Origin: Pagrus major
Taxonomy: Eukaryota > Chordata > Actinopteri > Spariformes > Sparidae
Assembly: GCF_040436345.1 (NCBI RefSeq)
Contig: NC_133237.1
Coordinates: forward strand, 28,952,379-29,016,378
Direction: 5' to 3'
DNA: 64,000 nucleotides
Positions 1-20,000 of the stretch are shown piece after piece. Positions within the stretch are counted from its first letter, which is position 1. Each line of letters starts with the position of its first letter. A program made the translations under genes and the position numbers. The notes below the pieces were generated by a model. It did no database searches, was not told the DNA's origin, and saw only the letters and a program-made list of their open reading frames with translations.

Positions 1-7011
<7,011 letters not shown>

Positions 7012-9300
7012 TGACAGCTGATGATGAACTCACCTGTGGCGTTACCTGTCGGAGGATCAGTGACTTCTGTAAAGACTCAGCAGAGCGTCAGATTGCAGCA
7101 GAGACAACTTCCAGTTCGTCAGACTGACGACCTGAACGCTGCAGAAACTCTTGAACTGCTCTTCTTCTTCTTCTTCTTCTGGCTTTTTATTACTGCGTGT
7201 GTCTTCTGGGAGTTTTAATCTTGGAACAGAGCTCAGTGTTTGCAGGTGAACCAGGTGATTTAAATACTCACACTGTCTGTAAATCCACCACTATAGCTGT
7301 TGTTGACAGAAATAGAATAACATAGAAAAGACGTTTTTAATTATACAGGTACTCAATCATCATCCAGGTGATTCCTACCTGTCCACAGGTGTGTATGAGT
7401 CACACTGACTGTGTTCTTTAACATGTCCAGGAGTCACCTGCTCCGAGATGACCAATCACGTGGCATTATTCACCTGCTCAAACCATCATTAAACTCTTTA
7501 ATCAAAGCTCGGGTTTGTTATTGACTTCTAGAAGCATTTTCTGTTAAATTTGTAGAAAATCTCAGAACATCGTGACAGAAGTCAAAAAATCAAATTATCT
7601 GACAAAAACAATCAAATAGTTGATTCACAAGTTGGTGCACAAAGCACCCAGCCCCTGAACCCAACAAGAGGAGGGAGGAGGGTGGAGGTGGAGGCCCCGC
7701 CCACAGCTCTAAATGTTAATGGATGTTTCATGAACTGTCTCGTCTACTCTGTAATACCTCTCGTGTCGTTTCAGATCCTGTCCTGCAGTAACCTCCCATC
7801 ATTCCCATCAGCTGACCTCCCCCGCCTGCCTGCACACCTGTTCCTCTCCTCCATCAACTCCACCTGCAGCATACCGTCTCATTCACCCTTCGCTCTCTGT
7901 CTAAACTTTCCCTCAGCCTGCTTCCTTCTGTCGCCTGCGTCTGGCTTCTAGGACCACAAACAAACAAACAAACAAACAAACAAACAAAGTAACTAACTTG
8001 ATTTTTAACATCTCGTCTCTGAGACGTCGATCTGTTCAAACCTGTCAGCACAGACACGAACGAGCAGACAGCCAATGAGAGAGCAGCATTTGAACAGATG
8101 AGACGTGATTTAAAGATCTGATGTTCAGACTGAATTAAACATGTCCTGTGTTTATGAGCAGATATGATGTCACTATGATATCACTTGAAATGTCATCATC
8201 AATCAGCTGCTGAGGTGAACCAGCCAATAGCAGCTTAGAATGGAGCGGTTAACAGCCAATCAGAACTGAAGCTAAAACCCATCACACTGACTGAGTTTTC
8301 AGGTCCTGAACCGTCTTGTCAAAGCTTCAACAGCCGACCAATCAGAATGAGCCGTTAGCAGAGTGGAGGTGAGGTCATCTGTTCTTTAATCTTCTGATTC
8401 TCTTTAGAACCAATCAGATGATTGTTTACAGAATGTGAAGAACCCCCCCATCACATCACACACACTATTTCATTTTTGTTATTCATGATGTTTTTTCAGT
8501 CACAGATTTTTAATCAATTACCTGATGGAGGCCAGTGAGACGTCATATATTAGTGTGAACGAGCAGTGACTCTGTTTCTCTGGCAACACCTGAGGGTCCG
8601 ACTAACAGCTGGAACAGTCATACAGTCAGGTTCTTATGTAATGGAAACGTTCACTGCTCCAGGAAATAGGACGGACCTTCAGCAGGAGATAAACTAGTCC
8701 TCTCAGCTGTTAGCCAGAAAGCTAACATTAAGCTAACAAGATTCAGAGTCGGTAACAGTGTGTACGGCTGATCAACAGGAAGTGTAATCTGACATGTGAC
8801 CGTCCTCGGATCAATATGATGATCAGAACAGGTGATCGTACAGGTGTCCTGTCAGCTCAGACTGAAGCGGAGCTGAACAGCCAATAAGATGTGAGATGAG
8901 TGGTCATGCTCAGAGGAACGGTGCAGGCTACTTCCTGCAGCTGGTGTGTGAAAGCGCCATCCTGTGGTCTTCAGAGGAGCTGACGGAGGAGACGCACTGA
9001 TGGAGGCGACTCATCAGACAGGTTCAGCCACTCAGGTGTCTGTGTGTCAGCAGCTAATTGACACCTTGCAGCCAATCAGAATCGAGTATTCACCCAGATC
9101 ACACCTCCGTCATCTATAATGTGTGTTTGATGCTTTCCGTCAGGTGGAGGTGTGGCTGCACCAATCATCATTCAGCTGTAGGGGGAATGTGTTTGTTTGA
9201 ACCAATCACAGTCCTCTGGGGCGGGGCCACTCCCAGGACGCAGCGTTGGTGCTCGTGTCACGAGAAGAAGTGCTTAATTAATAAAACTGATCATTATTGA
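7012..9300 (+). other. scn4a 3'UTR and flank
   Basis: No coding exon is recognisable after the stop at 7009-7011. A TTC run is at about 7160 and a CAAA run at about 7962-7987. AATAAA at 9280-9285 is the first strong polyadenylation signal I noted, giving a UTR of about 2.3 kb; earlier weak signals (ATTAAA near 7490) could be used instead. CD79B, which lies between GH1 and SCN4A in mammals, was not found here. Confidence 0.4.
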
Positions 9301-9847
9301 TTGAATTGATCAGCAGCTCTTCTTCCCGGAGTAGATCTCTGATCACTCTCTCTCTCTCTCATGTCATGTTGTCATGATGTATTGATCCTGTCATGATGTA
9401 TTGATCCTGTTATTTTGGTATATCAGTGCTGTTGATGAGTTTATTGATCTGTGCTTTCATCTTGTTGCTGTTGTTTTTTCACTCAGAGAAATGAAATTTG
9501 TCAAACTCAGGCGCTTCGTGTGATTGGTGGAAGGATGGTTGTCAGAGTCAGCAGTCTGCTGATTGCTCAGTTTAAAGTGTTGGAGGATGATGATTGGCAG
9601 ATGTGACCTGCAGTGAACACAAAATGATTAAAGTTACAAACTCTCCTGAAAATGTATCTGCTGTTGTTCTTTAGGCTCACCTGACCTGCACACCTGTAGA
9701 CCTGTTCCCCTGTTCACCTTTAGTTCCACTTCCTGCCTGGCTCCGAGGCAACGCTGCAGCAGCTGTTGTCAGATCTTAACGGCCAAAGTTCAAAGAGAAA
9801 GACAAGAAGAGCAACAGCTGCCAGCAGAGCTGACATTACTGAGGATT

Positions 9848-9851
<4 letters not shown>

Positions 9852-9902
<51 letters not shown>
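9852..9902. repeat. (CA)n microsatellite
   Basis: Uninterrupted CA dinucleotides for about 50 bp between scn4a and the transposon cluster. Confidence 0.95.
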
Positions 9903-9905
<3 letters not shown>

Positions 9906-10095
9906 GAGTTTCTTGTTTCAAACAGCTCGACTGTGAATCAGTTTTCAGCTGCAGACGTCTTGTTTCTGTTTAACACAAAGTGAAAGCTGGACTCGTTGTG
10001 AGGTTCTACGGATCATCAGAACAAACTCCACCGAAACCTTCTGTTGTGTGAAGAGTTTCTGAACCATCTACAGCAGAACGAGGTGGAAACATTAC

Positions 10096-11350
10096 AGTTT
10101 TTCTCAATTGCTAAAACACTAAAACCCATTGGCTGAACAAAGTTCGCAGTTGCCTGAACTCATTTAGCTAATTGTAATTGTCTGTTGTCAATACCTTAAG
10201 CCATTTCACATGGTAAAACACAATTTGCAGATCTCACTTAGACTTTTCAGCAGAACTCTAAACATATTCTCATTCTCAAAACACATTCTGCACTCTAATG
10301 CACATGTCATCCATACTGGTAAACACAAGTGGCAACAATCAAATACAAATAGAGAACACATGTCATTGATTAAACACAACCACTCAAAATTGATTTCACT
10401 TGTTTCAAATCATGTGACACAACCAATATAAGCCAGTTCAGAGAGCACACAGGTTGTTGAAGGTGGGATGGAGAAAGTCTAAGAATGGATGGAAGAAACA
10501 ATGTGAGAGGACGAGTGCGTATGCGAGGTGGGCGACGAGGAGGAAGAGGAGGAGGGCAAGAAACATGATTGGACGGCAGGCCATTGTTGATGTCCCTGGT
10601 CAACGAGGTGGCAGTGTCACAATCTGTGCTGCTATCAGCAACCGTGGTGTTCTACATCACCATGTTACACTCGGGCCATATAACACCCAGCACCTTCTAC
10701 GATTTCTTGCCAATCTAAGAGATATTTTATTTGAGCAGCAGGTTCAAGAGCAGCAGGGTCAAGAGCTAAATGAGAATCCCATTCCCACCTATGTGATAGT
10801 GTGGGACAATGTCAGTTTCCACCGAGCTGCTCAGGTAAGGGAATGGTTTAACATCAATGGGCAGTTTATGAACTTGTACCTCCCTCCATACTCGCCTTTC
10901 CTGAGCCCGATTGAGGAGTTTTTCTCCTCTTGGAGATAGAAAATATATGATAGACAACCCTACACCAGAGTAAATCTGCTGCAAGCCATGGATTTAACCT
11001 GTGGTGATATAGGTGAGGAACCATGTCAGGGCTGAATACGGCATACAAGAGGCTTCGATGATGTCGACGAAGTGCTCTGGCCTGACCCAGCCCAAAGACA
11101 AGAAGAAGCACACTGATCACATGTTTACTCCTTTGATTTATTGTAGTATTGTATACTGTAGTACAGTGCATTGTAGGCTGTATACTGTACAATAAACAAA
11201 TTGTCTGGCCCTGAACATTGTGCTTTCCATTTGTTTACAGTACTGACTGCTCAATAGATTTTGACTGGTTGCAGGTTCATATCAACAAAGAACAAGAATT
11301 ACAGTATCACAGAAACAAAGGACAAGTTTGTGAGATGCAGGGTACACTAC
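10096..11350 (+). mobile_element. Internally deleted IS630/Tc1-like DDE transposon, copy 1
   Basis: It begins with a terminal-repeat-like TACAGTTTTTCTCAATTGCT. A frame from ATG 10484 (MDGRNNVRGRVRMRGGRR) stops at TGA near 10566. A second frame then carries the DDE half to 10939: VIVWDNVSFHRAAQ (catalytic Asp), LYLPPYSPFLSPIEEFF (catalytic Glu region), ending at TAG just before the expected WRWK continuation. The helix-turn-helix segment and first catalytic Asp are missing between the frames, so the copy is inactive. No matching right-hand terminal repeat was found before 11500; the 3' border is approximate. Confidence 0.7.
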
Positions 11351-11527
11351 TGTAAAAATAGGGTTACAAGGAGGAGGAAGAACAAAAAAAAATGCAAAGA
11401 GCAAAGCAGAGTATCATTTCTGATCAATTTTGAGCTACTATGATAGAACATGTTTTCATTCATCAAAAGACAATGATGGAAAAATATGAAATTTGTTTTG
11501 AGATTAAAAATGTACTTCTCCCTGAGA

Positions 11528-13540
11528 ACTATTTATTTATTTATTTAATGTTTATTTAACAGGGACAATACAGACAACATTGCCACAGAAAATGGGAAAA
11601 TGTGATGCATAGAAGACGTCTAGCTTCAGCTAATGTGCAGTCTTTGTCCCTGGTCAGGCTTTAGAATAGAATAAAATATACTGAATACAATAAATGCAAT
11701 GATACAAATCCAGTGGATAATACAGTGAGTAGGTACCATGAATAAATAAACACAGTTGCAGTTATAAATTTCAGATTAGAACAAAAAAGTTAAATTTAGC
11801 ATTAAACATTAGTAAAGTGCTGTATTGACAATGAGTTGAGAGAAGTTAATGTTCATATTTCTGCTGCTGCTTAAGCCAATGTTTAACTTTCACACTAAAC
11901 CTCTTTAGTTCTGTTTGGGATTTAATTTCTGATGGTAAAGAATTGTGTACCTCGCACTGAGAGAGATGATTGGCCAAATGTTGTCCTGCATCTTCGAATT
12001 TTACAGTTTTGCTTGGTTATGCTCCTTGTCATTGTCTTACAGTTGTCTGTCTTTTTAAAGATCTGAGACATCGCTTGTGGGGCCAGTCCATTTACGCACT
12101 TAAAAACAACTTTCAGAAAAGAGAATTTTATAAAATTGGAAAAAGTCAACAAATTTTTAAAGCCTGTTTATAGAGTGAGAATAGAGGTCTAGTAGCTGAG
12201 TCAGTGGCCTGGCCCCAGGCAGTGATGCAATAGGACAAATATGAAAGAACCATGACATGCAGATATAAATGAGATGCCGTAAAAGAGAGACATGACCTGA
12301 TAAGTCTAAAGCAGTTCAGACTAGTTTTTACAGTTTTAGATAGCTTCTTTATATGTGCGTCAAACTTAAGTTGAGGATCTAGAGTTATACCTAAATATTT
12401 AAACTCATTTACCACCTCAATTTCTTTACTATCAATAGTGAAGTCAAATTTCTCTAGGACTTTTTTTCTTATTGAGAAGCACATTGATGCTGTTTTTTTG
12501 TGATTAAGTGTTAAGTGATTCCTTTGTAGCCATTCTGAAACAGTAACCATCTTTCTGCTTAAGATCTCTGAAGCTTGACAGGGATTCTTTGCTGAAACAT
12601 AAAACACTGTGTCATCAGCATACATCTGACATTCAGTGTCTGTACAAATGGTAGGCAAATCATTTATGTATAAGCAAAAAAGAATAGGACCTAAAACTGA
12701 TCCCTGTGGCAGACCGGTCTTACTGTTCAGAGGAGATGTTTTCACATTCTGTAGGCGAACACACTGTTGTCGATATTCCAAATATGAGCTAAGCCAACTA
12801 ACAGCAAGAGCAGAAAAATTAAATTCATGTCTTAATTTACTGACAAGTATCTCATGACTTACAGTGTCAAAGGCTTTCTTCAAGTCCAAAAACACTACTC
12901 CAACCGCATTTCCATTGTCAAGGGAACATTTTATTCTCTCAATGAAGTGGCACAGTGCCATCTCAGTTGAACATTTTTTGCGGAATCCAAATTGCTTAGA
13001 ATGATAAAACTGATTGTTTTCAAGAAAGGTCATTAATTGATTAGCGATAACCTTTTCAAGTACTTTTGACATTGCTGGGAGAATTGATATCGGTCTATAA
13101 TTACTGGCATCAGTTAATGCACCAGATTTATAAATTGGGGTAATAATAGCCATTTTAAAACTTTGGGGACATTTCCCTTCTTTAATGGACAAATTTATCA
13201 GATGAAGTAATGGGCTTATCAAAATGGCACTATGTTTTTAAAAAAATAAAACATCGATTCCAAATGTATATTTTGCCTTTGAGTTGTGTAATTGCATTAT
13301 GATTTTTTGAATTTTGGTGTGGTCAGTTTGTTCGATGTTAAAGTAGGAAGACTGACCATTAGTTATGTTTTTTAAGTTTTGTAATTGTTGAAAATCTAAG
13401 TTAAGTTCATCTGTGTTGAGAGTTTTTTGGAAGTTTGATGTAAGTTCATCTACAGATTGTATGAAGTATGTATTCAATTCATTAGCTATTTCCTTGATGT
13501 TAGTGGAAATCATTCCTTTATTTCTGCATGGTGCTTTGGC
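11528..13540 (-). mobile_element. Non-LTR retrotransposon (LINE), reverse transcriptase region, decayed
   Basis: The main frame (12146-13222, minus) is a reverse transcriptase: NYRPISILPAMSKVLEKV, FLDLKKAFDTVSHEIL, TGLPQGSVLGPILFCLYIND and the YADD active site (CQMYADDTVFY). The upstream part continues in another frame at 13238-13513 and the C-terminal part at 11922-12152, so at least two frameshifts break it. The 3' end at about 11528 is an A/T-rich TAAATAAA-type tail on the minus strand. The endonuclease domain is not seen, so the copy is 5' truncated. The clade looks CR1/L2/Rex-like; I cannot assign it further. Confidence 0.85.
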
Positions 13541-13556
13541 TTACGGTTTAAGAGTG

Positions 13557-14340
13557 TATTACAGTTTTTGCCTAATGCTTAAACACTAAAAGTGGTTGCT
13601 ATGCCCAAAGCATCACAACCTCTAACTTAGGTGACCATGTCCTAAACAAAAGCACCAACCCTGCAAACACAATATATGATTTGCACTGTGTTTGAAATTC
13701 TCCAACACACTTCTTGCAAAACACTACACACTGTTTTTTACATAAGACACATTGTTCAAAAAGGAAATCACATACAATCATTGGGAAAACACATCTATTT
13801 AAAATACAAAACACAACTACAATTGGAAAAGCACACAGATTCACACATGTGTGAGTCTGTGTGCTTTTCCAATTTTGGTCTACAATTAGATTTTAAATGT
13901 TTTCACGTGCACACGAAAACATTTAAAATCTAATTGTAGACCCGTCAGTCTAAGCCACAGCACTACACATACATACACATACACATACACACACATACAC
14001 CTGATGTGAGCTCAGCTCCTTTGTGCCAACTTTGGAAACATGGAGGCAGAAAGAGGAAGAGGGAGAGTAAGAGCAGCAGCAGGACGAAGAAGAGGACGAA
14101 GAAGGGGAGCAGGCAACAGAGGGAGACAAATATCTGATGACATGAGGGCCACTTTGGTGAACCATGTAATAAATCATGGCCTTACAATGAGGGGGGCTGG
14201 GCAGAGAGTCCAGCAAAACCTAAGTCGCTACTCAGTTGCCTCAATTATAAGAACTTCCAGACTGGAAAACAGGCATGTTTGAAGTTTCCACACTAAACTG
14301 TACCAAAGAAATTACAGTATTGCACATTGTTCAAACGCAC
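13557..14340 (+). mobile_element. IS630/Tc1-like transposon, copy 2 (5' fragment)
   Basis: It opens with TACAGTTTTTGCCTAATGCT, like the left end of copy 1. From ATG 14040 it encodes a basic Arg/Gly-rich leader and the helix-turn-helix part ISDDMRATLVNHVINHGLTM, then GAGQRVQQNLSRYSVASIIR, ending at 14282. The catalytic domain is absent. It supplies the module deleted from copy 1 in the same orientation, so these are two independently broken copies of one family. Two hairpins (13819-13941) sit in its leader. Confidence 0.6.
13819..13941. repeat. Two back-to-back long hairpins
   Basis: The first palindrome pairs TTGGAAAAGCACACAGA with TCTGTGTGCTTTTCCAA around TCACACATGTGTGA (one mismatch beside the stem). 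The second, directly adjacent, pairs GGTCTACAATTAGATTTTAA with its exact complement ending at 13941. Each could extrude as a stem of 25 bp or more. Confidence 0.85.
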
Positions 14341-14344
14341 AGTA

Positions 14345-15560
14345 CAATACATTGCTCCAAATTTAACATCAGGTGAAGATGATCTGAAACGTCTGAGAGG
14401 AATTTGGATGGTGATCAGATCCAATAATCAATGACAACAATTATTGATTTGTATGGACTTGTACTTCAGCTGCGTGTAGTTCATATCAGTGGAGTTTTAT
14501 TTTGATGTTTCTTCATCAGCAGAGGAACATGTTGACTACAAACTGATGTGCAGCTGTCGCCCCCTGCTGGACCTCTGTTGACATTTCATCCACACAGGAA
14601 CATTATAAAGTGTTTGACACGGCTGAGTGACCTTCAGCTTCAAACAGATCAATCAGACAACATGTCAAATGAAACCGATTAACTGTACCAAGGATTTTTA
14701 AATAGCATTTTCAGCTAAAAGACTGTTTTTTTGTAAAGTCAGGTGAAGTTAATTTTTATTTATACAGTCTAAAATCAGTTTTCTCAACGAAAAACTCATC
14801 AACAAAAAAAGGAATCCTGTGGAGATTCAACAGAGGACGGACAGACAGGAAGTAGAAGTGGACAGAAGTAGATCAACAACAAAAATCTCAAAATCTACAC
14901 ATTCTGCTGTCCTGATCCGTGTGGACACATTTCATTCACTGACGTGTCATCAAACAGCAAGAAGAAGAATTTCAGCATCATGCAGGAATCATCAGAAAAC
15001 ATCAGAAAACAAGAGATTGTCCAAGACAAGAAAATAAAGACATGAAAGCTGAATGTTTGAGATTCTCTTAAACACATCTGATTGGTTCTTACTGCTGGAG
15101 GCAGCGTCACCTTCACAGCGTCATTATCACCATGGCAACCAGTTGATGGAGGTCTGTTCAAATGAATGAGTTTGTTTCTGCTTTAAACACACACACACAC
15201 ACACACAGTCATTTTATACAGGTCATATAATCCTGCAGCACTGACAGTGTATCTCATTAATAAACTGGAATGGGACTCAGTAGAGTGCATACCTCCACTC
15301 AGGCCCAACAGACCACCTTAATTCAATCAGCTCTGCTTCATATTAAACTCTGAAGTCATGAAACACAACCAACAACAAACCATCAAAACAACCAACAACT
15401 GGGCGTCCATTAGCTCAGCTGGTACAGAGGCTCTGTCCTCGCTGCAGCGTGTCATCTCTCTGAAGCTGTCATTAATAAAGCTATACAAATACCAAAAAAA
15501 TAACAAAAAAAACAAACAAACAACAAACCATCAAAACAACCAACCAATCAACCAGTTAAC
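14345..15560. other. Intergenic stretch without recognised gene
   Basis: Contains a short (CA)n at about 15187-15208, a CTCF-like core on the minus strand at 14557-14570, and a tRNA-like A-box TAGCTCAGCTGG at about 15410 without a clear B-box. No protein with a recognisable domain was seen on either strand. Confidence 0.4.
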
Positions 15561-15561
15561 C

Positions 15562-16632
15562 AGTTGTTTGTGGTGACGACTGCAATGAGATGAACCTGTT
15601 GTTGTTTGCGTTGACGACTGCAATGAGATGAACCTGTTGTTGTTTGCGTTGACGACTGCAATGAGATGAACCTGTTGTTGTTTGCGTTGACGACGGTAAT
15701 GAGATGAACCTGTTGTTGTTTGCGTTGACGACGGTAATGAGATGAACCTGTTGTTGTTTGCGTTGACGACTGCAATGAGATGAACCTGTTGTTGTTTGCG
15801 TTGACGACAGTAATGAGATGAACCTGTTGTTGTTTGCGTTAACAATGGTAATGAGATGAACCTGTTGTTGTTTGCGTTGACGACGGTAATTAGATGAACC
15901 TGTTGTTGTTTGCGTTGACGACAGTAATGAGATGAACCTGTTGTTGTTTGCGTTGACGACGGTAATGAGATGAACCTGTTGTTGTTTGCGTTGACGACGT
16001 TAATGAGATGAACCTGTTGTTGTTTGTGGTGACGACTGCAATGAGATGAACCTGTTGTTGTTTGCGTTGACGACGGTAATGAGATGAACCTGTTGTTGTT
16101 TGCGTTGACGACGGTAATGAGATGAACCTGTTGTTGTTTGCGTTGATGACGGTAATGAGATGAACCTGTTGTTGTTTGCGTTGACGACAGTAATGAGATG
16201 AACCTGTTGTTGTTTGCGTTGACGACGGTAATGAGATGAACCTGTTGTTGTTTGCGTTAACGATGGTAATTAGATTAACCTGTTGTTGTTTGCGTTAATG
16301 ACGTTAATGAGATGAACCTGTTGTTGTTTGCGTTGACGACGGTAATTAGATGAACCTGTTGTTGTTTGCGTTAACGACGTTAATGAGATGAACCTGTTGT
16401 TGTTTGCGTTGACGACGGTAATTAGATGAACCTGTTGTTGTTTGCGTTAACGACGTTAATGAGATGAACCTGTTGTTGTTTGCGTTGACGACGGTAATTA
16501 GATGAACCTGTTGTTGTTTGCGTTAACGACGTTAATGAGATGAACCTGTTGTTGTTTGCGTTGACGACGGTAATTAGATGAACCTGTTGTTGTTTGCGTT
16601 AACGACGTTAATGAGATGAACCTGTTGTTGTC
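15562..16632. repeat. 38-bp minisatellite, about 28 copies
   Basis: The unit contains GATGAACCTGTTGTTGTTTG followed by CGTTGACGAC(GG/TG)(T/C)AAT; successive GATGAACC words are 38 bp apart (15589, 15627). Variants carry TTAACGACGTTAATGAG. From about 16250 two variants alternate, giving a 76-bp higher-order unit. Open frames across it (QQQVHL-type) arise because 38 is not a multiple of three; they are not genes. Confidence 0.95.
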
Positions 16633-17080
16633 TCCGTCATGTATCTGGTGTCTCTGTGCTCGTCTCTCTGTCCTGCAGCGTTGAATAAAGTCAGGTTCCT
16701 GTGATGTCACGGCTGCAGTCTGACCTGAGATCAGTGACAGCTGTGAATAAATTCATCAAACACCTGTTCTCACAGCAGCAGCAGCAGCTTTCCTGCGAAT
16801 CACCTGTAAATATTCAGAGTCACATGTCGTCACATCGCTTCATCTGATGGATTCTGTTCCATTGAACTTTATTCATATTTGTAATCAGTCTGTATTCAAA
16901 CCTGCATCCACCAGCCTCCATCACTGATCACAACTAAACTGATCAGTGATGATGTCACAAACATTCCTGCTTGAATACTGAAAACATTTTATTGATCAGT
17001 CAGAAAGACAAAACAACACGTTCACCATGACAACACCTGTGTCTCCACGACAACAAGTAGTTACTGAGAAAGTTACTTTT

Positions 17081-20000
17081 ACTGTTCTCTACTGTTCTCT
17101 GCTGTTCTTTACTGTTCTCTGCTGTTCTTTACTGTTCTCCGCTGTTCTTTACTGTCCTCTACTGTTCTTTACTGTTCTATGCTGTGCTTTACTGTTCTCT
17201 GCTGTTCTTTACTGTTCTCTGCTGTTCTCTACTGTCCTCTGCTGTTCTTTACTGTTCTCCGCTGTTCTTTACTGTCCTCTACTGTTCTTTACTGTTCTCT
17301 GCTGTTCTTTACTGTTCTCTACTGTTCTCTGCTGTTCTTTACTGTTCTCTGCTGTTCTTTACTGTTCTCCGCTGTTCTTTACTGTCCTCTACTGTTCTTT
17401 ACTGTTCTATGCTGTGCTTTACTGTTCTCTGCTGTTCTTTACTGTTCTCTGCTGTTCTCTACTGTCCTCTGCTGTTCTTTACTGTTCTCCGCTGTTCTTT
17501 ACTGTCCTCTACTGTTCTTTACTGTTCTCTGCTGTTCTTTACTGTTCTCTACTGTTCTCTGCTGTTCTTTACTGTTCTCTGCTGTTCTTTACTGTTCTTT
17601 ACTGTTCTCTGCTGTTCTTTACTGTTCTTTACTGTTCTCTGCTGTTCTTTACTGTTCTCTACTGTTCTTTACTGTTCTCTGCTGTCCTTTACTGTTCTCT
17701 AGTGTTCATTACTGTTCTCCACTGTTCTCTACTGTTCTTTACTGTTCTCTGCTGTTCTCTACTGTTCTCTACTGTTCTTTACTGTCCTCTACTGTTCTTT
17801 ACTGTTCTCTAGTGTTCATTACTGTTCTCTACTGTTCTCTGCTGTTCTTTACTGTTCTCTACTGTTCTTTACTGTTATCTACTGTTCTCTACTGTTCTTT
17901 ACTGTTATCTACTGTTCTTTACTGTTCTCTACTGTTCTTTACTGTTCTTTACTGTTCTCTGCTGTTCTTTGCTGTTCTCTACTGTTCTCTGCTGTTCTTT
18001 GCTGTTCTCTACTGTTCTTTACTGTTCTCTACTGTTCTTTACTGTTATCTACTGTTCTCTACTGTTCTTTACTGTTCTCTACTGTTCTTTACTGTTATCT
18101 ACTGTTCTCTACTGTTCTTTACTGTTCTCTACTGTTATTCACTGTTCTTCACTGTTCTCTGTTGTTCTCTACTGTTCTTTTATGTTCTCTACTGTTCTTT
18201 ACTGTTCTCTACTGTTCATTACTGTTCTTTTCTGTTCTCTACTGTTCTCTACTGTTCTTTACTGTTCTCTACTGTTCATTACTGTTCTTTACTGTTCTCT
18301 ACTGTTCATTAATGTTCTCTACTGTTCCTTACTGTTCTTTACCGTTCTTTACTGTTCATTACTGTTCTTTACTGTTCTCTACTGTTCTTTACTGTTCTCT
18401 AGTGTTCTCTACTGTTCTTTACTGTTCTCTACTGTTCTTTACTGTTCTCTACTGTTCTCTACTGTCCTCTACTGTTCTTTACTGTTCTCTACTGTTCTCT
18501 GCTGTTCTTTACTGTTCTCTGCTGTTCTTTACTGTTCTCTGCTGTTCTTTACTGTTCTTTACTGTTCTCTGCTGTTCTTTACTGTTCTCTACTGTTCTTT
18601 ACTGTTCTCTGCTGTCCTTTACTGTTCTCAAGTGTTCATTACTGTTCTCCACTGTTCTCTACTGTTCTCTGCTGTTCTCTACTGTTCTCTACTGTTCTTT
18701 ACTGTCCTCTACTGTTCTTTACTGTTCTCTAGTGTTCATTACTGTTCTCTACTGTTCTCTGCTGTTCTTTACTGTTCATTACTGTTCTCCACTGTTCTCT
18801 ACTGTTCTTTACTGTTCTCTGCTGTTCTTTACTGTTCTCTACTGTTCTTTACTGTTCTCTAGTGTTCTCTACTGTTCTTTACTGTTCTCTACTGTTCTTT
18901 ACTGTTCTCTACTGTTCTCTACTGTCCTCTACTGTTCTTTACTGTTCTCTAGTGTTCTCTGCTGTTCTTTACTGTTCTCTACTGTTCTTTACTGTTCTCT
19001 ACTGTTCCTTACTGTCCTCTACTGTTCTTTACTGTTCTATGCTGTGCTTTACTGTTCTCTGCTGTTCTTTACTGTTCTCTGCTGTTCTCTACTGTCCTCT
19101 GCTGTTCTTTACTGTTCTCCGCTGTTCTTTACTGTCCTCTACTGTTCTTTACTGTTCTCTGCTGTTCTTTACTGTTCTCTACTGTTCTCTGCTGTTCTTT
19201 ACTGTTCTCTGCTGTTCTTTACTGTTCTCTGCTGTTCTTTACTGTTCTTTACTGTTCTCTGCTGTTCTTTACTGTTCTTTACTGTTCTCTGCTGTTCTTT
19301 ACTGTTCTCTACTGTTCTTTACTGTTCTCTGCTGTCCTTTACTGTTCTCTAGTGTTCATTACTGTTCTCCACTGTTCTCTACTGTTCTTTACTGTTCTCT
19401 GCTGTTCTCTACTGTTCTCTACTGTTCTTTACTGTCCTCTACTGTTCTTTACTGTTCTCTAGTGTTCATTACTGTTCTCTACTGTTCTCTGCTGTTCTTT
19501 ACTGTTCTCTACTGTTCTTTACTGTTATCTACTGTTCTCTACTGTTCTTTACTGTTATCTACTGTTATCTACTGTTCTTTACTGTTCTCTACTGTTCTTT
19601 ACTGTTCTTTACTGTTCTCTGCTGTTCTTTGCTGTTCTCTACTGTTCTCTGCTGTTCTTTGCTGTTCTCTACTGTTCTTTACTGTTCTCTACTGTTCTTT
19701 ACTGTTATCTACTGTTCTCTACTGTTCTTTACTGTTCTCTACTGTTCTCTACTGTTCTTTACTGTTCTCTACTGTTATTCACTGTTCTTCACTGTTCTCT
19801 GTTGTTCTCTACTGTTCTTTTATGTTCTCTACTGTTCTTTACTGTTCTCTACTGTTCATTACTGTTCTTTTCTGTTCTCTACTGTTCTCTACTGTTCTTT
19901 ACTGTTCTCTACTGTTCATTACTGTTCTTTACTGTTCTCTACTGTTCATTAATGTTCTCTACTGTTCCTTACTGTTCTTTACCGTTCTTTACTGTTCATT

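Noticed and set aside
15405-15480. tRNA-like segment with an A-box TAGCTCAGCTGG
   Set aside because: No B-box and no cloverleaf pairing; at most a decayed SINE piece.
15531-16710. Minus-strand frames with QQQVHL repeats
   Set aside because: 38-bp minisatellite; the frame changes every unit.
7012-17080. Search for CD79B between scn4a and gh1
   Set aside because: No immunoglobulin or ITAM motif found on either strand; only transposons and repeats.
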